Counted from the first letter of the stretch, positions 18,101 to 26,876 are shown. The stretch is DNA of 44,358 nucleotides from Lyngbya sp. CCAP 1446/10 (GCF_026130175.1 NZ_JAIGNI010000049.1:1-44358), one strand, 5' to 3'. Made by a program: numbers and translations. Notes: generated by a model from the sequence alone, not told the origin.

Positions 18101-20815
18101 CAAGACGTTGAAGTGGCCGATCGGGTGGGCAAATTGGCATTAGGGTTGAATGCCAAGTTGAATATCAACGTCATCAAGCCCACGGTTTTATATGTCGTGG
18201 GTGCTTTCATCATCTATCTGAAATCTCATCTCCAGAATGCTGTGCAGTTGATGTTGGAAGGCTATAAAATTGCGCTCGACACGGGAAATATCTACTACCT
18301 CGGCTTCAATGCGAAAGATATTTGTCAGTATTCCTATTTCCTGGGGCGGGAACTGCCTCGGCTAGAGGAAGATATGCAGGCTTATAGTCTTGTCCTGGAG
18401 AATTTCCAACAAACTACCACCCTCAACTACTGCCGGATCTATCATCAAGCGGTTCTTAACTTACTAGGCAAGGCTGAGAATGCTTGTGTTCTGACTGGTC
18501 AAGCATTGAACGAGGAAGAATTATTACCTCAGCTAATTGCTGCAAATGAATTTACAGGACTGCACTATTTCTACGTTCATAAACTAATTCTCTGCTATTT
18601 GTTTGGGGATCTGTCTTTGGCGATCGCAACTGCTACTCAAGCCAGACAGTATCTAGGAGCCGGCACCGGATACGCCACGATTCCGGTCTTTCAGTTTTAT
18701 GATTCGCTCACTGCGCTGGCTGCCTATCCTACTGCTACACCGTTTGAACAGGCAGAATTGCTGCAACGAGTGACTGAGAACCAGCAAAAAATGCAAACCT
18801 GGGCCAGTCATGCGCCCATGAATTATCTGCATAAATTTGAGTTGGTGGCAGCGGAACTGTGTCGGGTGTTGGGTCAAACGGCGGTCGCGCTCGATCACTA
18901 CGATCGCGCGATCGCGGCCGCCAAAGCCAACGAATACACGCAAGAAGAAGCCCTTGCCAACGAACTTGCAGCTCGATTTTATCTAGACTGGGGTAAAGAA
19001 GCGATCGCTCAGGTTTACCTGACGAATGGCTATTATGCCTACGGACGCTGGGGTGCGAAGGCGAAGCTAGATGACCTGGAACACCGCTATCCCCAACTCT
19101 TGGCTCCGATCGTACAGGGCGAGGACGCAAGCTCTCCCATCCGGGCCGTTCGCTCCACCACCACCGGGGCGGGACGTAACAGTTCCAGCATTTCCGAAGC
19201 TCTAGATTTGGCAACGGTGATCAAAGCATCTCATGCGCTGGCGGGAGAAATTGAGTTGGAGAAGCTACTGTCAACGTTGATGCAGGTAGTGGTTGAAAAT
19301 GCCGGAGCCGAAAAATGTGTACTGCTGCTGCGACATGAGGAAAATTGGGTGATTGCGGCCCAAACCGCGACCAATGTTGATCTCGAAACTCCGTTAGAAG
19401 TGGGGGCCCAGCGCTCCCAACTCGGTGAAAATTCGGCGTTTGGCTTGCGCTCGCGACCCCTGCGATCGAGCCGCGACATTCCCCACTCCGTTGTCAACTA
19501 TGTTTCCCGCACTGCCGAGCCTTTAGTGCTGGATGATGCCCGACTGGAAACGACCTTTGCCGATGATCCCTACATGATTCTACAACAGCCCAAAAGCTTG
19601 CTGTGTATGCCAATCTGTAATCGCGGCAAGTTGATTGGCATGGTGTATCTGGAAAATAATTTGACGATCGCCGCTTTCACTCGTAACTGTCTGGAAGTTC
19701 TGCGGTTGCTCACGGCGCAGGCAGCGATCTCGCTGCAAAATGCAATGCTATACAACAAGCTTGCTGTGGCAAAAGTGCAACTGGAGAAAGCAAACCATAC
19801 GCTGGAAAAGCGAGTTGAGCAGCGAACTCAGGAATTGCACAAGAAAAATCAACATCTCTCTGCCACCCTAGAGCAACTGCAACGCACGCAAACCCAATTA
19901 ATTCAAACTGAGAAAATGTCAGGGTTGGGGCAACTGGTGGCTGGAGTGGCTCATGAAATCAACAATCCAGTGAACTTCATCTACGGCAATCTGATCCACA
20001 CTGCTGAGTATACGGGGAATTTACTGGACTTAGTGGAGCTTTATCAACAGACCTATCCAGCGACCAACCGCCAAATTGAGGAGAAGATTACAGAAATCGA
20101 CTTGGACTTCCTGATTGAAGACTTGCCCAAGATACTGAGTTCAATGAAAGTAGGGGCAGAGCGCATTCGTCAAATTGTCCTATCCCTGCGAAACTTCTCG
20201 CGACTGGATGAAGCAGAAATGAAGCCTGTTGACATCCATGAGGGAATTGACAGCACACTCATGATTTTGCAAAATCGGCTGAAAGCAAAACCCGATTGTC
20301 CTGCCATTGAAGTTATCAAAGAATACGGCGATTTACCAAGGGTAGAGTGCTATGCAGGCCAGTTGAACCAGGTATTTATGAATATTCTGGCAAACGCGCT
20401 TGATGCTTTAGATCACTACAACGCTCAGCGTTCTGTGAAAGACGCACTCAATAATCCCAGTTGCATCACAATTCGGACTAAGTTATTGACTAACAATACT
20501 CAGCCTAGTCATTCTAAAAGAGTGGTAATTCAAATTCAAGACAACGGTTCTGGGATGACACAACAGGTTAGACAACAGTTGTTTGACCCCTTCTTCACCA
20601 CAAAACCTATTGGTCAAGGGACTGGATTAGGACTGTCAATTAGCTATCAAATTGTAGTTGCTAAACATGGTGGCTCCCTCGAATGCTTTTCTGAACCCGG
20701 TCGAGGGGCTGAATTCTGGATTGAAATTCCAGTTGACCAAAGCAGTAGTGACTGTACTGCCGTGGCTAGCCCTGTCAAGGTGTTTGCTGAGCTTGCTTCA
20801 AAAGTCGAGCTGTAG
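15110..20815 (+). CDS. HstK-type Ser/Thr kinase - AAA ATPase - GAF - histidine kinase (1901 aa)
   Basis: A trifunctional signalling protein of a family common in filamentous cyanobacteria. Residues ~10-290 are a Ser/Thr kinase: Lys40 in VVIKLLK, HKDIKPAN near 146, DFS instead of DFG, and GTLEYLSPEQTGRMN. An AAA/STAND ATPase follows, with Walker A GFSGVGKTAV near 348 and Walker B VVFLDDLQWAD, then a long helical-repeat region to ~1330. A GAF domain (~1370-1545) and a coiled coil lead to a histidine kinase with H-box GVAHEINNPVNFIYGN (~1613) and G-boxes DNGSGM and GTGLGLSISYQI. There is no receiver, so the phosphate acceptor is a separate protein. The last ~13 codons (from 20775) overlap a transposase remnant on the other strand, so the natural C-terminus was replaced. 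The start is preceded by AGGG at a usable distance. Confidence 0.92.
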   Translation: MLKSLIGIPGYRIHETIYTSSRTVVYRGWREWDQTPVVIKLLKTAYPSLVELAQFKNQYAIAQNLNMADVVRFYSLETYQNQLALIMEDFGGISLKEYTALWGQQSEVNTSLHKAPRYEPLFLTEFLQIAIALAQSLNNLYCHRIIHKDIKPANILIHPTTKQIKLIDFSIASLLPRETQLLINPSVLEGTLEYLSPEQTGRMNRGIDYRTDFYSLGITFYELLTGQLPFQSDDALQLVHCHIAKQASAVHNLNPAVPPLLSEVVSKLMAKNAEDRYQTAWGLKHDLETCLHQWNATAMIVPFKLGHRDTCDRFVIPEKLYGREAEVTMLLEAFERVQQGATELMLVAGFSGVGKTAVVHEVHKLIVRQHGYFIKGKFDQFQRNIPFSALVQAFRDLMGQLLTESDAQIDLWKTNILAALGENSQVIVEVIPELQRIIGEQSPASELSGSAAQNRFNLLFQKFIQVFTTQDHPLVVFLDDLQWADSASLKLMQLLMSEAKSHYLLLVGAYRDNEVSPAHPLMQMIEELLQASVTVNKIALAPLTPIHLNYLIADTLSASPEQAISLTKLVHQKTQGNPFFSNQFIKSLYDDGLIVFDTSVSGWHYDIAPIRAMSLIEDVVEFVAKQLQKLSLETQNVLKLAACIGNQFDLETLAIVYEQSPTETAAALWQALKEGVILPNGEGYKLFPADGWTLVTENAPIPSAQEKPIASYNFLHDRVQQAAYSLIPDDDKQATHLKIGQRLLNNVPEAEREANVFEIVNHLNIGIELMRSQDDGLLVASLREQLAQLNLIAGRKALASTAYKAAIEYLTRGIRLLRLDCWHRQYGLTLSLHESAAEAAYLCGAYEQMEQLGEAVMQQANTLLDRVGIYDIKIQAYTAQNNVLAAIAIARQAMAQFGLVFPLEPTPADIQAALQETAVLLGGRNPEELVDLPMMTAADKLAVVQIVASVAPAVYIAAPNLFPLLILSQVKASIQYGNAPFSAFCYACYGILLNGILQDVEVADRVGKLALGLNAKLNINVIKPTVLYVVGAFIIYLKSHLQNAVQLMLEGYKIALDTGNIYYLGFNAKDICQYSYFLGRELPRLEEDMQAYSLVLENFQQTTTLNYCRIYHQAVLNLLGKAENACVLTGQALNEEELLPQLIAANEFTGLHYFYVHKLILCYLFGDLSLAIATATQARQYLGAGTGYATIPVFQFYDSLTALAAYPTATPFEQAELLQRVTENQQKMQTWASHAPMNYLHKFELVAAELCRVLGQTAVALDHYDRAIAAAKANEYTQEEALANELAARFYLDWGKEAIAQVYLTNGYYAYGRWGAKAKLDDLEHRYPQLLAPIVQGEDASSPIRAVRSTTTGAGRNSSSISEALDLATVIKASHALAGEIELEKLLSTLMQVVVENAGAEKCVLLLRHEENWVIAAQTATNVDLETPLEVGAQRSQLGENSAFGLRSRPLRSSRDIPHSVVNYVSRTAEPLVLDDARLETTFADDPYMILQQPKSLLCMPICNRGKLIGMVYLENNLTIAAFTRNCLEVLRLLTAQAAISLQNAMLYNKLAVAKVQLEKANHTLEKRVEQRTQELHKKNQHLSATLEQLQRTQTQLIQTEKMSGLGQLVAGVAHEINNPVNFIYGNLIHTAEYTGNLLDLVELYQQTYPATNRQIEEKITEIDLDFLIEDLPKILSSMKVGAERIRQIVLSLRNFSRLDEAEMKPVDIHEGIDSTLMILQNRLKAKPDCPAIEVIKEYGDLPRVECYAGQLNQVFMNILANALDALDHYNAQRSVKDALNNPSCITIRTKLLTNNTQPSHSKRVVIQIQDNGSGMTQQVRQQLFDPFFTTKPIGQGTGLGLSISYQIVVAKHGGSLECFSEPGRGAEFWIEIPVDQSSSDCTAVASPVKVFAELASKVEL

Positions 20816-20945
20816 ATACATGACGATGCAGTGGGTCTACAATCAAGTCCGGTTTTTTCTTCTTAGGAGAACGAGGTTGTTTAAGCAAAGATTTCAAGTT
20901 AACTAGCTGGGCTAAATCTGTCAAGCAAAGAGCAAATTGGGGGGG
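20775..20945 (-). pseudogene. C-terminal remnant of a transposase
   Basis: On the minus strand a continuous frame of ~56 codons reads PPQFALCLTDLAQLVNL, KSLLKQPRSPKKKK and HVSTARLLKQAQQTP, then TGA at 20775-20777. It has the basic tail and composition of an IS4/IS701-type transposase C-terminus. The exact family is uncertain. The rest is missing beyond the G7 run at 20941-20947. The remnant overlaps the 3' end of the HstK-type gene and supplies that gene's stop codon. Confidence 0.5.
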
Positions 20946-21383
20946 TGATAATGATCCGACACTCCTCCAGTATATATAGCAATCCTAAATCATTATCTAC
21001 ACTTATTATGATATAATTATATGCAATAATTGATTGTGACAATAAAAAAATGAATAACTTACAAATGCCACAGAAAGATATGGAAAAAGAAAGAGCGGCG
21101 TTAGAATCTTTCATTAAAAGCGATCGAACTGTAAGAGAACTCAAGCGAGCAATAGCTGTCAGGATGGCTATCGAAGGTAAACTCTACCATGAAATTAGCA
21201 AAATTTTAGGTGTAAGTAAATTTTTTATTGGTTATTGGAAAAAACAATTTAAAACCAAAGGCGTCGCAGGGATCAAACTAGGGCATAAAGGGTCAAAAGG
21301 ATATTTAACATCTCTACACAAAACTGAAGTAATCGAATGGCTAAAGAATAAAGAATATTGGGATTTCGATGAGCTAGTTACTT

Positions 21384-23042
21384 AGGGCTTGCTGAAAAAG
21401 CCTAAAACCCTTACATCAAAAGACTTGGGCTCGTTTTAGCGCTGAAAATGTGCAAAGATAGTAGCTAAAATGAGTCAAAAGCCCAGCACACTATCATTTT
21501 CGTAATGTACCGAAAACTTGACTAGGGCCCCAAAAGAGCCATCCAACTTTGACCTCCCCTTCGAGGGGCAATTGTCAGATGATAATCGTTGGGTAATCAT
21601 GGCGAAACTAATTCCGTGGTCAGAATTTGAAGTCGAATATGCCCAAAATTTTACAGTTTCAACGGGAGCTCCAGCTTGCGTCATTTCGGATAGCATTGGG
21701 AGCATTAATCATTAAAGAAAGGTTAGGAACTAGCGACAAAGAAACAGTAGAACAAATAAGAGAAAACCCATACCTACAATACTTTATAGGCATGACAACC
21801 TATAGTAGTGAAGCACCATTCGATTCATCCATGTTCGTTCATTTTAGGCAGAGAATAGGTGTCAGTCTAGTCAACAAAATTAACGAAAAAATGGTTAAAG
21901 ACCAGACAGAAGTGCCAGCAGTAGAAGTCAAACAAAAGTCATCACAAATAAGTGAGGCTAAAAATCAAGGCAAATTAATATTAGATGCAACCTGCGCGCC
22001 AGCAGACATTAAATATCCGACCGACTTAGGACTATTAAATCAAGCTAGGGAACATACCGAAAAAATTATAGATGCTCTACATACTCAAATTCAGTCACCA
22101 GTAAAAAAAAAAAAATAACATATCGAAACACAGCCAGAAAAGAATACTTAACAATAGCCAAAAACCGGAAGCCCTTACGAAAAGCACGAAGAAAAGCGAT
22201 TAAAAAACAACTTCAATATATCAAAAGAAATTTGGCTCATATCGATAAAATGGGTCAGCTACAGTTGCTGAGTAAATATCATTATAAAATGCTGTTAGTG
22301 GCTACAGAGGTCTACCGTCAACAGTTATGGATGTATGAAAATAAAGAACAGAGTATTCAGGACAGAATAGTAAGTTTAACACAACCACACATCCGCCCAA
22401 TTGTCAGAGGAAAAGCCGGGAAATCCGTTGAATTTGGGGCAAAAATGTCAGCGAGTTGTCGTAATGGGTACGTGTTTTTAGACCGAATTAGTTGGGATAA
22501 TTTTAACGAATCTGTAGACTTAAAAACACAAGTAGAAGAATTTAAACGGTTCACGGGATTTTACCCAGAATCAATTCATGTAGATCGGATTTATCGAACG
22601 AGAGACATTCTTAGCTTGGTGCAAAGAAAGAGGGATTAGGATGAGTGGTCCACCTCTAGGAAGACCCCCGACAAATATCAGCAAGAAAATGAAGAAACAG
22701 GCTCAGTTAGACGAGAGAATTCGTAACTCAATTTGTCAGAAAATTTGGAGAAGCTAAAAGAAGATTCAGCCTTGGTAGAGTGATGGCTAAACTTTCTAAT
22801 ACTTCTCAAACAACCATCGCCATAACTTTTCTGGTGATGAATCTTTCTGCCCTGCTGCGGCAGGCTCTTTGGCTTTTTTGTGTCTATTTCAGAACAAACA
22901 GCTTTTTTCAGTTTTTCTACCTTTACTGATTAGCAAAAATCGTATTTACCCAAGAAAGTTTAAATAAAACTTATCTCATCAATGTGAATGCGAATTCACT
23001 CATCTTTCTAAATACTGTTTTCTGACTTTTTCAGCAAGCCCT
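21384..23042 (+). mobile_element. IS5-like insertion sequence, copy 2 (1659 bp), inside the IS630 gene
   Basis: Perfect 17-bp terminal inverted repeats AGGGCTTGCTGAAAAAG (left, 21384-21400) and its complement (right, ending 23042). A 4-bp ACTT duplication flanks both ends (21380-21383 and 23043-23046). Removal restores the IS630 transposase frame. The left ~120 bp match copy 1 at 2207-2327. Confidence 0.88.
21505..22929 (+). pseudogene. IS5-like (IS5/IS1182-type) transposase, multiply frameshifted
   Basis: The gene starts at ATG 21505 (MYRKLD) and hits a TAG six codons later. It continues in other frames: FDLPFEGQLSDDNRWVIMAK; RIALGALIIKERLGTSDKET and PFDSSMFVHFRQRIG (21627-22118); an A13 run at 22101-22113 with a shift; YKMLLVATEVYRQQLWMYEN and IRPIVRGKAGKSVEFGAKMS (22232-22639); PPLGRPPTNISKKMKKQAQL; then FGEAKRRFSLGRVMAKL and MNLSALLRQALWLF to a TGA at 22927-22929. 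At least four lesions make it inactive. The subfamily call (IS5 versus IS1182) is from memory of the conserved blocks. Confidence 0.78.
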
Positions 23043-23780
23043 ACTTATTTAGAGGGAAAATTTGGTGTCAGCTATAAATCAAAACAGAGCTATTATGAAC
23101 TTTTATATCTGGCGAAGATTACCTGGAAAAAAAACTCAGAAAATCAATCCCAAATCTGATCCCGAACTGGTCAAAAAAAAGAGGGAACAAATTAAAAATA
23201 TTTTAGCCAAAAACAAGGCTGGCATAAATTCTGGAGAAATAATAGTATTTTTTTTAGATGAATGTCATCTACTTCATGGCGATATCAATGGCTACGTTTG
23301 GGGTCGATCCGATCTAAGAATTGAAGTCCAAATTACCAATCAAAAAAATAGACAAACTTATTTTGGCGCACTCAATTATCAAACCAAACAATTCCATGTT
23401 AAAGGTTATAAATCTGGGGATAAAAAATCAACAGTTGAATTCATAAAATGCTTGCAAAATAAATACAAAGAGCGGAAAATTATCTTGATTTGGGATGGAG
23501 CTAGTTATCATAAATATGGAGAATTTAGAGATTATTTGTCAGAAGTTAATCGTGACAAAGAACCTGATAATTGGTCAATCACTTGTATTTTATTTGCTCC
23601 CAATGCTCCCGAACAAAATCCCGTTGAAGATATTTGGTTACAAGCTAAAAATTTTTTACTAAAGTATTGGTATTTATGTAAGTCTTTTAAGATGATTAAA
23701 TTTTTGTTTGAGTTTTTCACAAAGGAACATAAATTTGATTTCCCCAAAATTCATCAGTACACCTATACATAGAAAATGAT

Positions 23781-24633
23781 GGCTCTTCCGTACTTATTGT
23801 GCTAATTTTTCAGGAAAATGCCAAAAAAGTAATGCCCCTATTTCAAAATTTCTCAAATTTCTAAATCCAAAACCACACCTTTTTAATAGCTTTAATTTAG
23901 TATTAATTCCCTCTACTATCCCATTTGTTGTTCTTTCTTCAAAATAGCCCACAATCTCTCCCAACCATCTTTTGATTGTTTTTACACTTTTTTTATAGTA
24001 TGGTTGTGCTTTTTTCAACCAATCTGTTAATTCTAATATCCCGTCACCCAAATTATTGCTTTTTTCAAATAAAGAGTGAAACTCTTCTTTTAAAGTGTGC
24101 ATAGCTCCTACTCTTAGTGAAGCATCTTTTACTTGTTTTAATTTTATTTTATCGTCGTCAGATAACTTATTTTCTGCTTTCAACAATGTATATTTACTTC
24201 CTTTTAAACTATCCAATAATTTAGATTTTTCTTTCGCTTTCAGCGATAATGCTGCCTTTTTTTGCTCAATTCTCGACTGATTTAATTCCTCATAAATCAT
24301 TTTTGTCACATGAAATCTATCTACTGTTACATCAGCATTCGGGCAAATCTTTTTGACTAATGACTTATAATTACCAGTCATGTCCATACTTACTTCTTTG
24401 ATCTGGCTTAAGACTTTTTCTCCCCATTCAAGCATCTTTTTTTTGATTGCTTCTTGTTTTCTTTCGGCAACTAAGCCTATTAATTTATGTGTTTCTAAAT
24501 CTACTAATACAACTATAAATTTTCCTTGCCCTTTTACTAAACTAATTTCATCTATGCCGAGTTTTTGTAAGTTTTGTACATCAACCGGTAATATTTTATT
24601 CGCTACAGTCTTTACCATTGACCAAACTTCTTC
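23781..24633 (-). mobile_element. ISL3-family element remnant
   Basis: One end is present, GGCTCTTCCGTACTTATTG at 23781, typical in base order of ISL3 tips. The transposase reads away from the MITE toward this end. The other end and the 5' third of the gene are missing; the MITE begins at 24634. Confidence 0.7.
23794..24633 (-). pseudogene. ISL3-family transposase lacking its N-terminus
   Basis: An open frame enters at 24633 (EEVWSMVKTVANK) and stops at 23794, about 280 residues. The family's catalytic core is present: LGIDEISLVKGQGKFIVVLV, VSMDMTGNYKSLVKK with the second Asp, VDRFHVTKMIYEELNQSR, and the Glu-containing YFEERTTNGIVEGIN, then LKLLKRCGFGFRNLRNF. ISL3 enzymes are usually 400-450 residues with an N-terminal zinc finger and HTH; these are absent. 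Without the DNA-binding part it is presumably dead. Confidence 0.82.
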
Positions 24634-24745
24634 GGCGTTGCTTATTTACGGTATGAAATAAATAATTGAAAAATCCAGAAGCTTTGTAGACGCTGGTTTT
24701 TATGAATTGCATATTTAGCCTTTCATACCGTAAATCAGCAACGCC
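24634..24745 (-). repeat. 112-bp MITE, copy 2
   Basis: Reverse complement of the unit at 13198-13309 with about three differences. Its terminal repeats GGCGTTGC…GTATGAAA match in 24 of 25 positions. One side abuts the cut ISL3 transposase, the other the cut COG4705-type gene, so it marks the joint of a rearrangement. Confidence 0.82.
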
Positions 24746-25312
24746 CGCAATCCAAAACAACAAGACTGGCGAAATTTGAGTATAATAATATGCTGCCAAT
24801 ACCACGGCAAGCAAACTAGAAATTAGGATTGCTCCTCCTGCAAATCCAAGTCCAGAAGTATCAGCCAGGAAATCGCCCAAGGAAGTACCCAAAGTATTTG
24901 AAATTAGAATTGCAGTCCAATAAAGCATCTCAATTTTAGGTGTTTTGACGTTTTTGACAGATAGAGATCCAACACTGAATTGCCAAAACGCAAAAATAGC
25001 AAAAAGAAGAGTAATTAAAATCGCAGATCCCGCAGTGTAGCCAAGCCCTAAAGTACGATTCATGTAATCTGACATCGTTGTACCAGCCGTGCTGGTTGAA
25101 AGGATGACAGTCCAATAAAGCAAAGGGTTATAGCTTTTCGAGGTCAATTGAGTGACAAGAGAAATTAAAAATACTCCAATTAATATCAGAGAACTAACTG
25201 CATAGCCCACATTGATCGTCATCGACAAAAGGTCTCCTGCCGTTTCTCCCAGAGTGGTTGCACATATTTTCATTATCCAGAAAAACGCGGTGATTTGTGG
25301 AAGTTTGCTCAT
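24746..25312 (-). pseudogene. COG4705-type membrane protein, 3' end cut off by the MITE
   Basis: An integral membrane protein of unknown function, paralogous to the intact gene at 25491-26258. Three of four internal repeats remain: TTLGETAGDLLSMTINVGYA, TAGTTMSDYMNRTLGLGYTA and TLGTSLGDFLADTSGLGFAG. The fourth is gone, because the frame runs out of ISPVLLFWIA straight into the MITE and ends about 50 codons later at 24596 with MITE-derived residues. The ATG at 25312 is preferred over one at 25348: it aligns with the paralogue and lies 28 nt after the predicted transcription start of the CTTGCC/CTTGAC promoter. A shortened protein could still be made, but probably not a working one. Confidence 0.72.
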
Positions 25313-25346
25313 TTTTGCGATCGGGTTATGGTACTTTGGCGACTTC

Positions 25347-25379
25347 ACTCTAGATGATCAATGTCAAGAACTCGGAAAG
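25347..25379 (-). promoter_or_regulatory. CTTTCC-N5-CTTGAC direct repeat and -10, site A
   Basis: Minus-strand direct repeat with 11-bp periodicity (25379-25363), 10 bp spacer, then TAGAGT (25352-25347). The same arrangement precedes the PepSY gene (site B) and the small gene at 27199 (site C). The spacing of an 11-bp direct repeat 10 bp before a -10 is that of PhoB/OmpR-class activation. Confidence 0.6.
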
Positions 25380-25396
25380 ATTGATTGCATTTGTGT

Positions 25397-25474
25397 TTAC
25401 CAGGGATAATGTGGCAATTGCACCGTGAAACAACTGCCCACGCCTAGCTGACTTGTAACAGTAAAGGTAATCTG
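25397..25474 (-). pseudogene. C-terminal stump of a histidine kinase
   Basis: A short minus-strand frame reads LSNHQITFTVTSQLGVGSCF then TVQLPHYPW and TAA at 25397-25399. This is the end of a HATPase domain (compare LTSQVGLGSCFTIDLP in the giant kinase at 6239-13051). An in-frame stop lies just upstream. A sensor kinase gene once stood between the two COG4705-type genes. Confidence 0.55.
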
Positions 25475-25490
25475 ATGATTTGATAGTTAA

Positions 25491-26258
25491 TCAGTCTTGT
25501 TGGTCGATCGCCATTGGGGCTAGTTTCTTCTGCTTAAAGCTTAAGTAAATAACCAGACTCATGATTATAGAAAGAAAAAGCATACTTGTTCCCACCGTAC
25601 CAAAACCAAAACAACCATTTGTAGTAGGTTGTGACAATAAATCGCCAGTAGATGCTCCCAGTGGACGAGTCAAGATGTAGGCTATCCAAAATGCCAAGAC
25701 AGCATTCATTCTGAAGTAATAATAACCAGTGGCTACTATCGCAATTAAAACGCCGAATACTAGCGCTGATTGTGCATAACCCAGCTTCAAAGCCTCTGCT
25801 ATAAAGTCTCCTGTTGCGGTACCCAAAGCAAATGTAAATAAGATAGCAGCCCAATAAAATAGCTCTCTTTTGGCTGTGTTGATGGAGTGCATAGCTAATG
25901 TTTTTTCGTTTGAATACCACAGCAAAAAAACGGCAGACAATACAACAGTGAAAACTATATTAATTGTCGTCAAGCTAACTCCCAGCTCATCTACCAATCT
26001 ATCGGTAATTAGTGTGCCAGTGATGCTCATCAAAACGACTACAATCCAGTAACTCACTGGGACATACCGTTTAAGCCTAAACTGATTCAAAAGCGCAATC
26101 AGTAACACAGCGCTCATAACATAGGATGTAACGCTTAAACCAAGATTCAGGTTTACCGACAGATAATCAGCCAGAGTTTCACCTACTGTGGTTGCCAGAA
26201 CCTTAATAATCCAGAAGGAACCTGTAACCTCTGGAACCCTGTTTAGTATCTTCTTCAT
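25491..26258 (-). CDS. COG4705-type integral membrane protein (255 aa)
   Basis: An inner-membrane protein of unknown function built from four copies of a two-helix unit, each with a small-residue/acid signature: ATTVGETLADYLSVNLNLG, GTLITDRLVDELGVS, LGTATGDFIAEALKLGYAQ and RPLGASTGDLLSQPTTNG. The regular Glu/Asp after G-T/S suggests a symmetrical channel or carrier lined by acids, but no substrate is known to me. It ends in a short cytosolic tail rich in Lys. It lies 123 bp after the PepSY gene on the same strand, with no CTTGCC/CTTGAC site of its own, so it is probably the second gene of that transcription unit. The paralogue at 24746-25312 is truncated. Confidence 0.78.
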   Translation of the reverse strand: MKKILNRVPEVTGSFWIIKVLATTVGETLADYLSVNLNLGLSVTSYVMSAVLLIALLNQFRLKRYVPVSYWIVVVLMSITGTLITDRLVDELGVSLTTINIVFTVVLSAVFLLWYSNEKTLAMHSINTAKRELFYWAAILFTFALGTATGDFIAEALKLGYAQSALVFGVLIAIVATGYYYFRMNAVLAFWIAYILTRPLGASTGDLLSQPTTNGCFGFGTVGTSMLFLSIIMSLVIYLSFKQKKLAPMAIDQQD

Positions 26259-26381
26259 AAGATTTCTCTTTTGGGTTTGTTGAGTGTTCTAAATCTGGGA
26301 TATTTCCCCAAGTAAGGGCAGGCATTCATAGCACTGCCCCTACTCTATTTGTTGCCTCAAGAAAGCGAATTATTTCGGAAT

Positions 26382-26876
26382 TTACTTCTTGGCATCATCA
26401 TTAGTTTCCCCATCGCCATCACCACCGGCCGCCTCGGAACTTTGAATGCTGCTGCGGGGATAAACACTCTCATTACTCTCATTTTTGACGTTGGTTGTGT
26501 TGAGAATTTTACCGTTACCGGCATCTACATTTACTTCCTGCTGACCGATCGCAACTGAGTACACAACATTGCCATCTTCGTTTTCTAATTTGACGCGACT
26601 TGCTGTGCCACCTTTCGCTGCTTCCGCCGCCGCTTTTGCTTGTTGTGGTGTAATTTTAGCTAGAGATTGCAGGCGACTTGATTCTTGCTTTTCTTGGGCC
26701 TCGTCGTTAGTTTCGCCGTCGCCATCACTGGCTTCTGCTTTGGGATTGCTGCTATTCTGAGGCATGGCGGCAACGTGAGATTTTGCTGGCGAAGCGTACA
26801 CAGTTCGGACTAATCCACTGACTGCTAAAGTACCTACCAAAGCTGCTGCTAAAGCGATTTTTGTTGAGGTTTTCAT
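26382..26876 (-). CDS. secreted PepSY-domain protein (164 aa)
   Basis: A Sec signal peptide (MKTSTKIALAAALVG, cleavage after VYA-SPA, about residue 28) is followed by an acidic linker and one PepSY domain (ITPQQAKAAAEAAKGG, VKLENEDGNVVYSVAI, VNVDAGNGKIL). Two DGDGETND motifs flank the domain (about residues 50 and 155); they look like Ca2+-binding acidic loops, though this is inference. The ATG at 26876 is chosen because the signal peptide starts there and the predicted transcription start lies 29 nt upstream; the TTG at 26894 would add MKKFYT. It is transcribed toward the COG4705-type gene. PepSY proteins are usually periplasmic inhibitors or sensors; the target here is unknown. Confidence 0.82.
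   Translation of the reverse strand: MKTSTKIALAAALVGTLAVSGLVRTVYASPAKSHVAAMPQNSSNPKAEASDGDGETNDEAQEKQESSRLQSLAKITPQQAKAAAEAAKGGTASRVKLENEDGNVVYSVAIGQQEVNVDAGNGKILNTTNVKNESNESVYPRSSIQSSEAAGGDGDGETNDDAKK

Larger units (their letters stand above)
21050..23772 (+). pseudogene. IS630-family transposase, interrupted
   Basis: The N-terminal part (21050-21383) has the helix-turn-helix region: MAIEGKLYHEISKILGVSKF, FIGYWKKQFKTKGVAG. Removing the insertion and one ACTT copy lets the frame continue as DELVTYLEGKFGVSYKSKQS and on to TWKK. The C-terminal DDE part (to 23772) has FLDECHLLHGD, IWDGASYHKYG and FAPNAPEQNPVEDIW. Apart from the insertion the two halves are in different frames, joined at an A8 run (23127-23134). 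Cutting one A gives TWKKTQKINPKSD in frame, so the native element may use slippage there to make the full protein, as several IS630 members do. This copy cannot make active enzyme. Confidence 0.82.
20981..23780 (+). mobile_element. IS630-family element, copy 1, split by an IS5-like element and truncated at its right tip
   Basis: The left tip GCAATCCTAAATCATTATCTA follows a TA dinucleotide (20979-20980), the usual IS630 target. The intact right tip seen in copy 2 at the window end is the inverse (TAGAAAATGATTTAGGATTGC). Here it stops at AAATGAT (23780), where an ISL3-type end begins, so about ten terminal bases are missing. Without the 1659-bp insertion the element would be ~1.1 kb, normal for IS630. 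Confidence 0.8.

Noticed and set aside
24596..24745. Natural C-terminus for the first COG4705-type protein
   Set aside because: The ~50 codons after FWIA are the MITE and the edge of the ISL3 remnant read in antisense, not part of the family.
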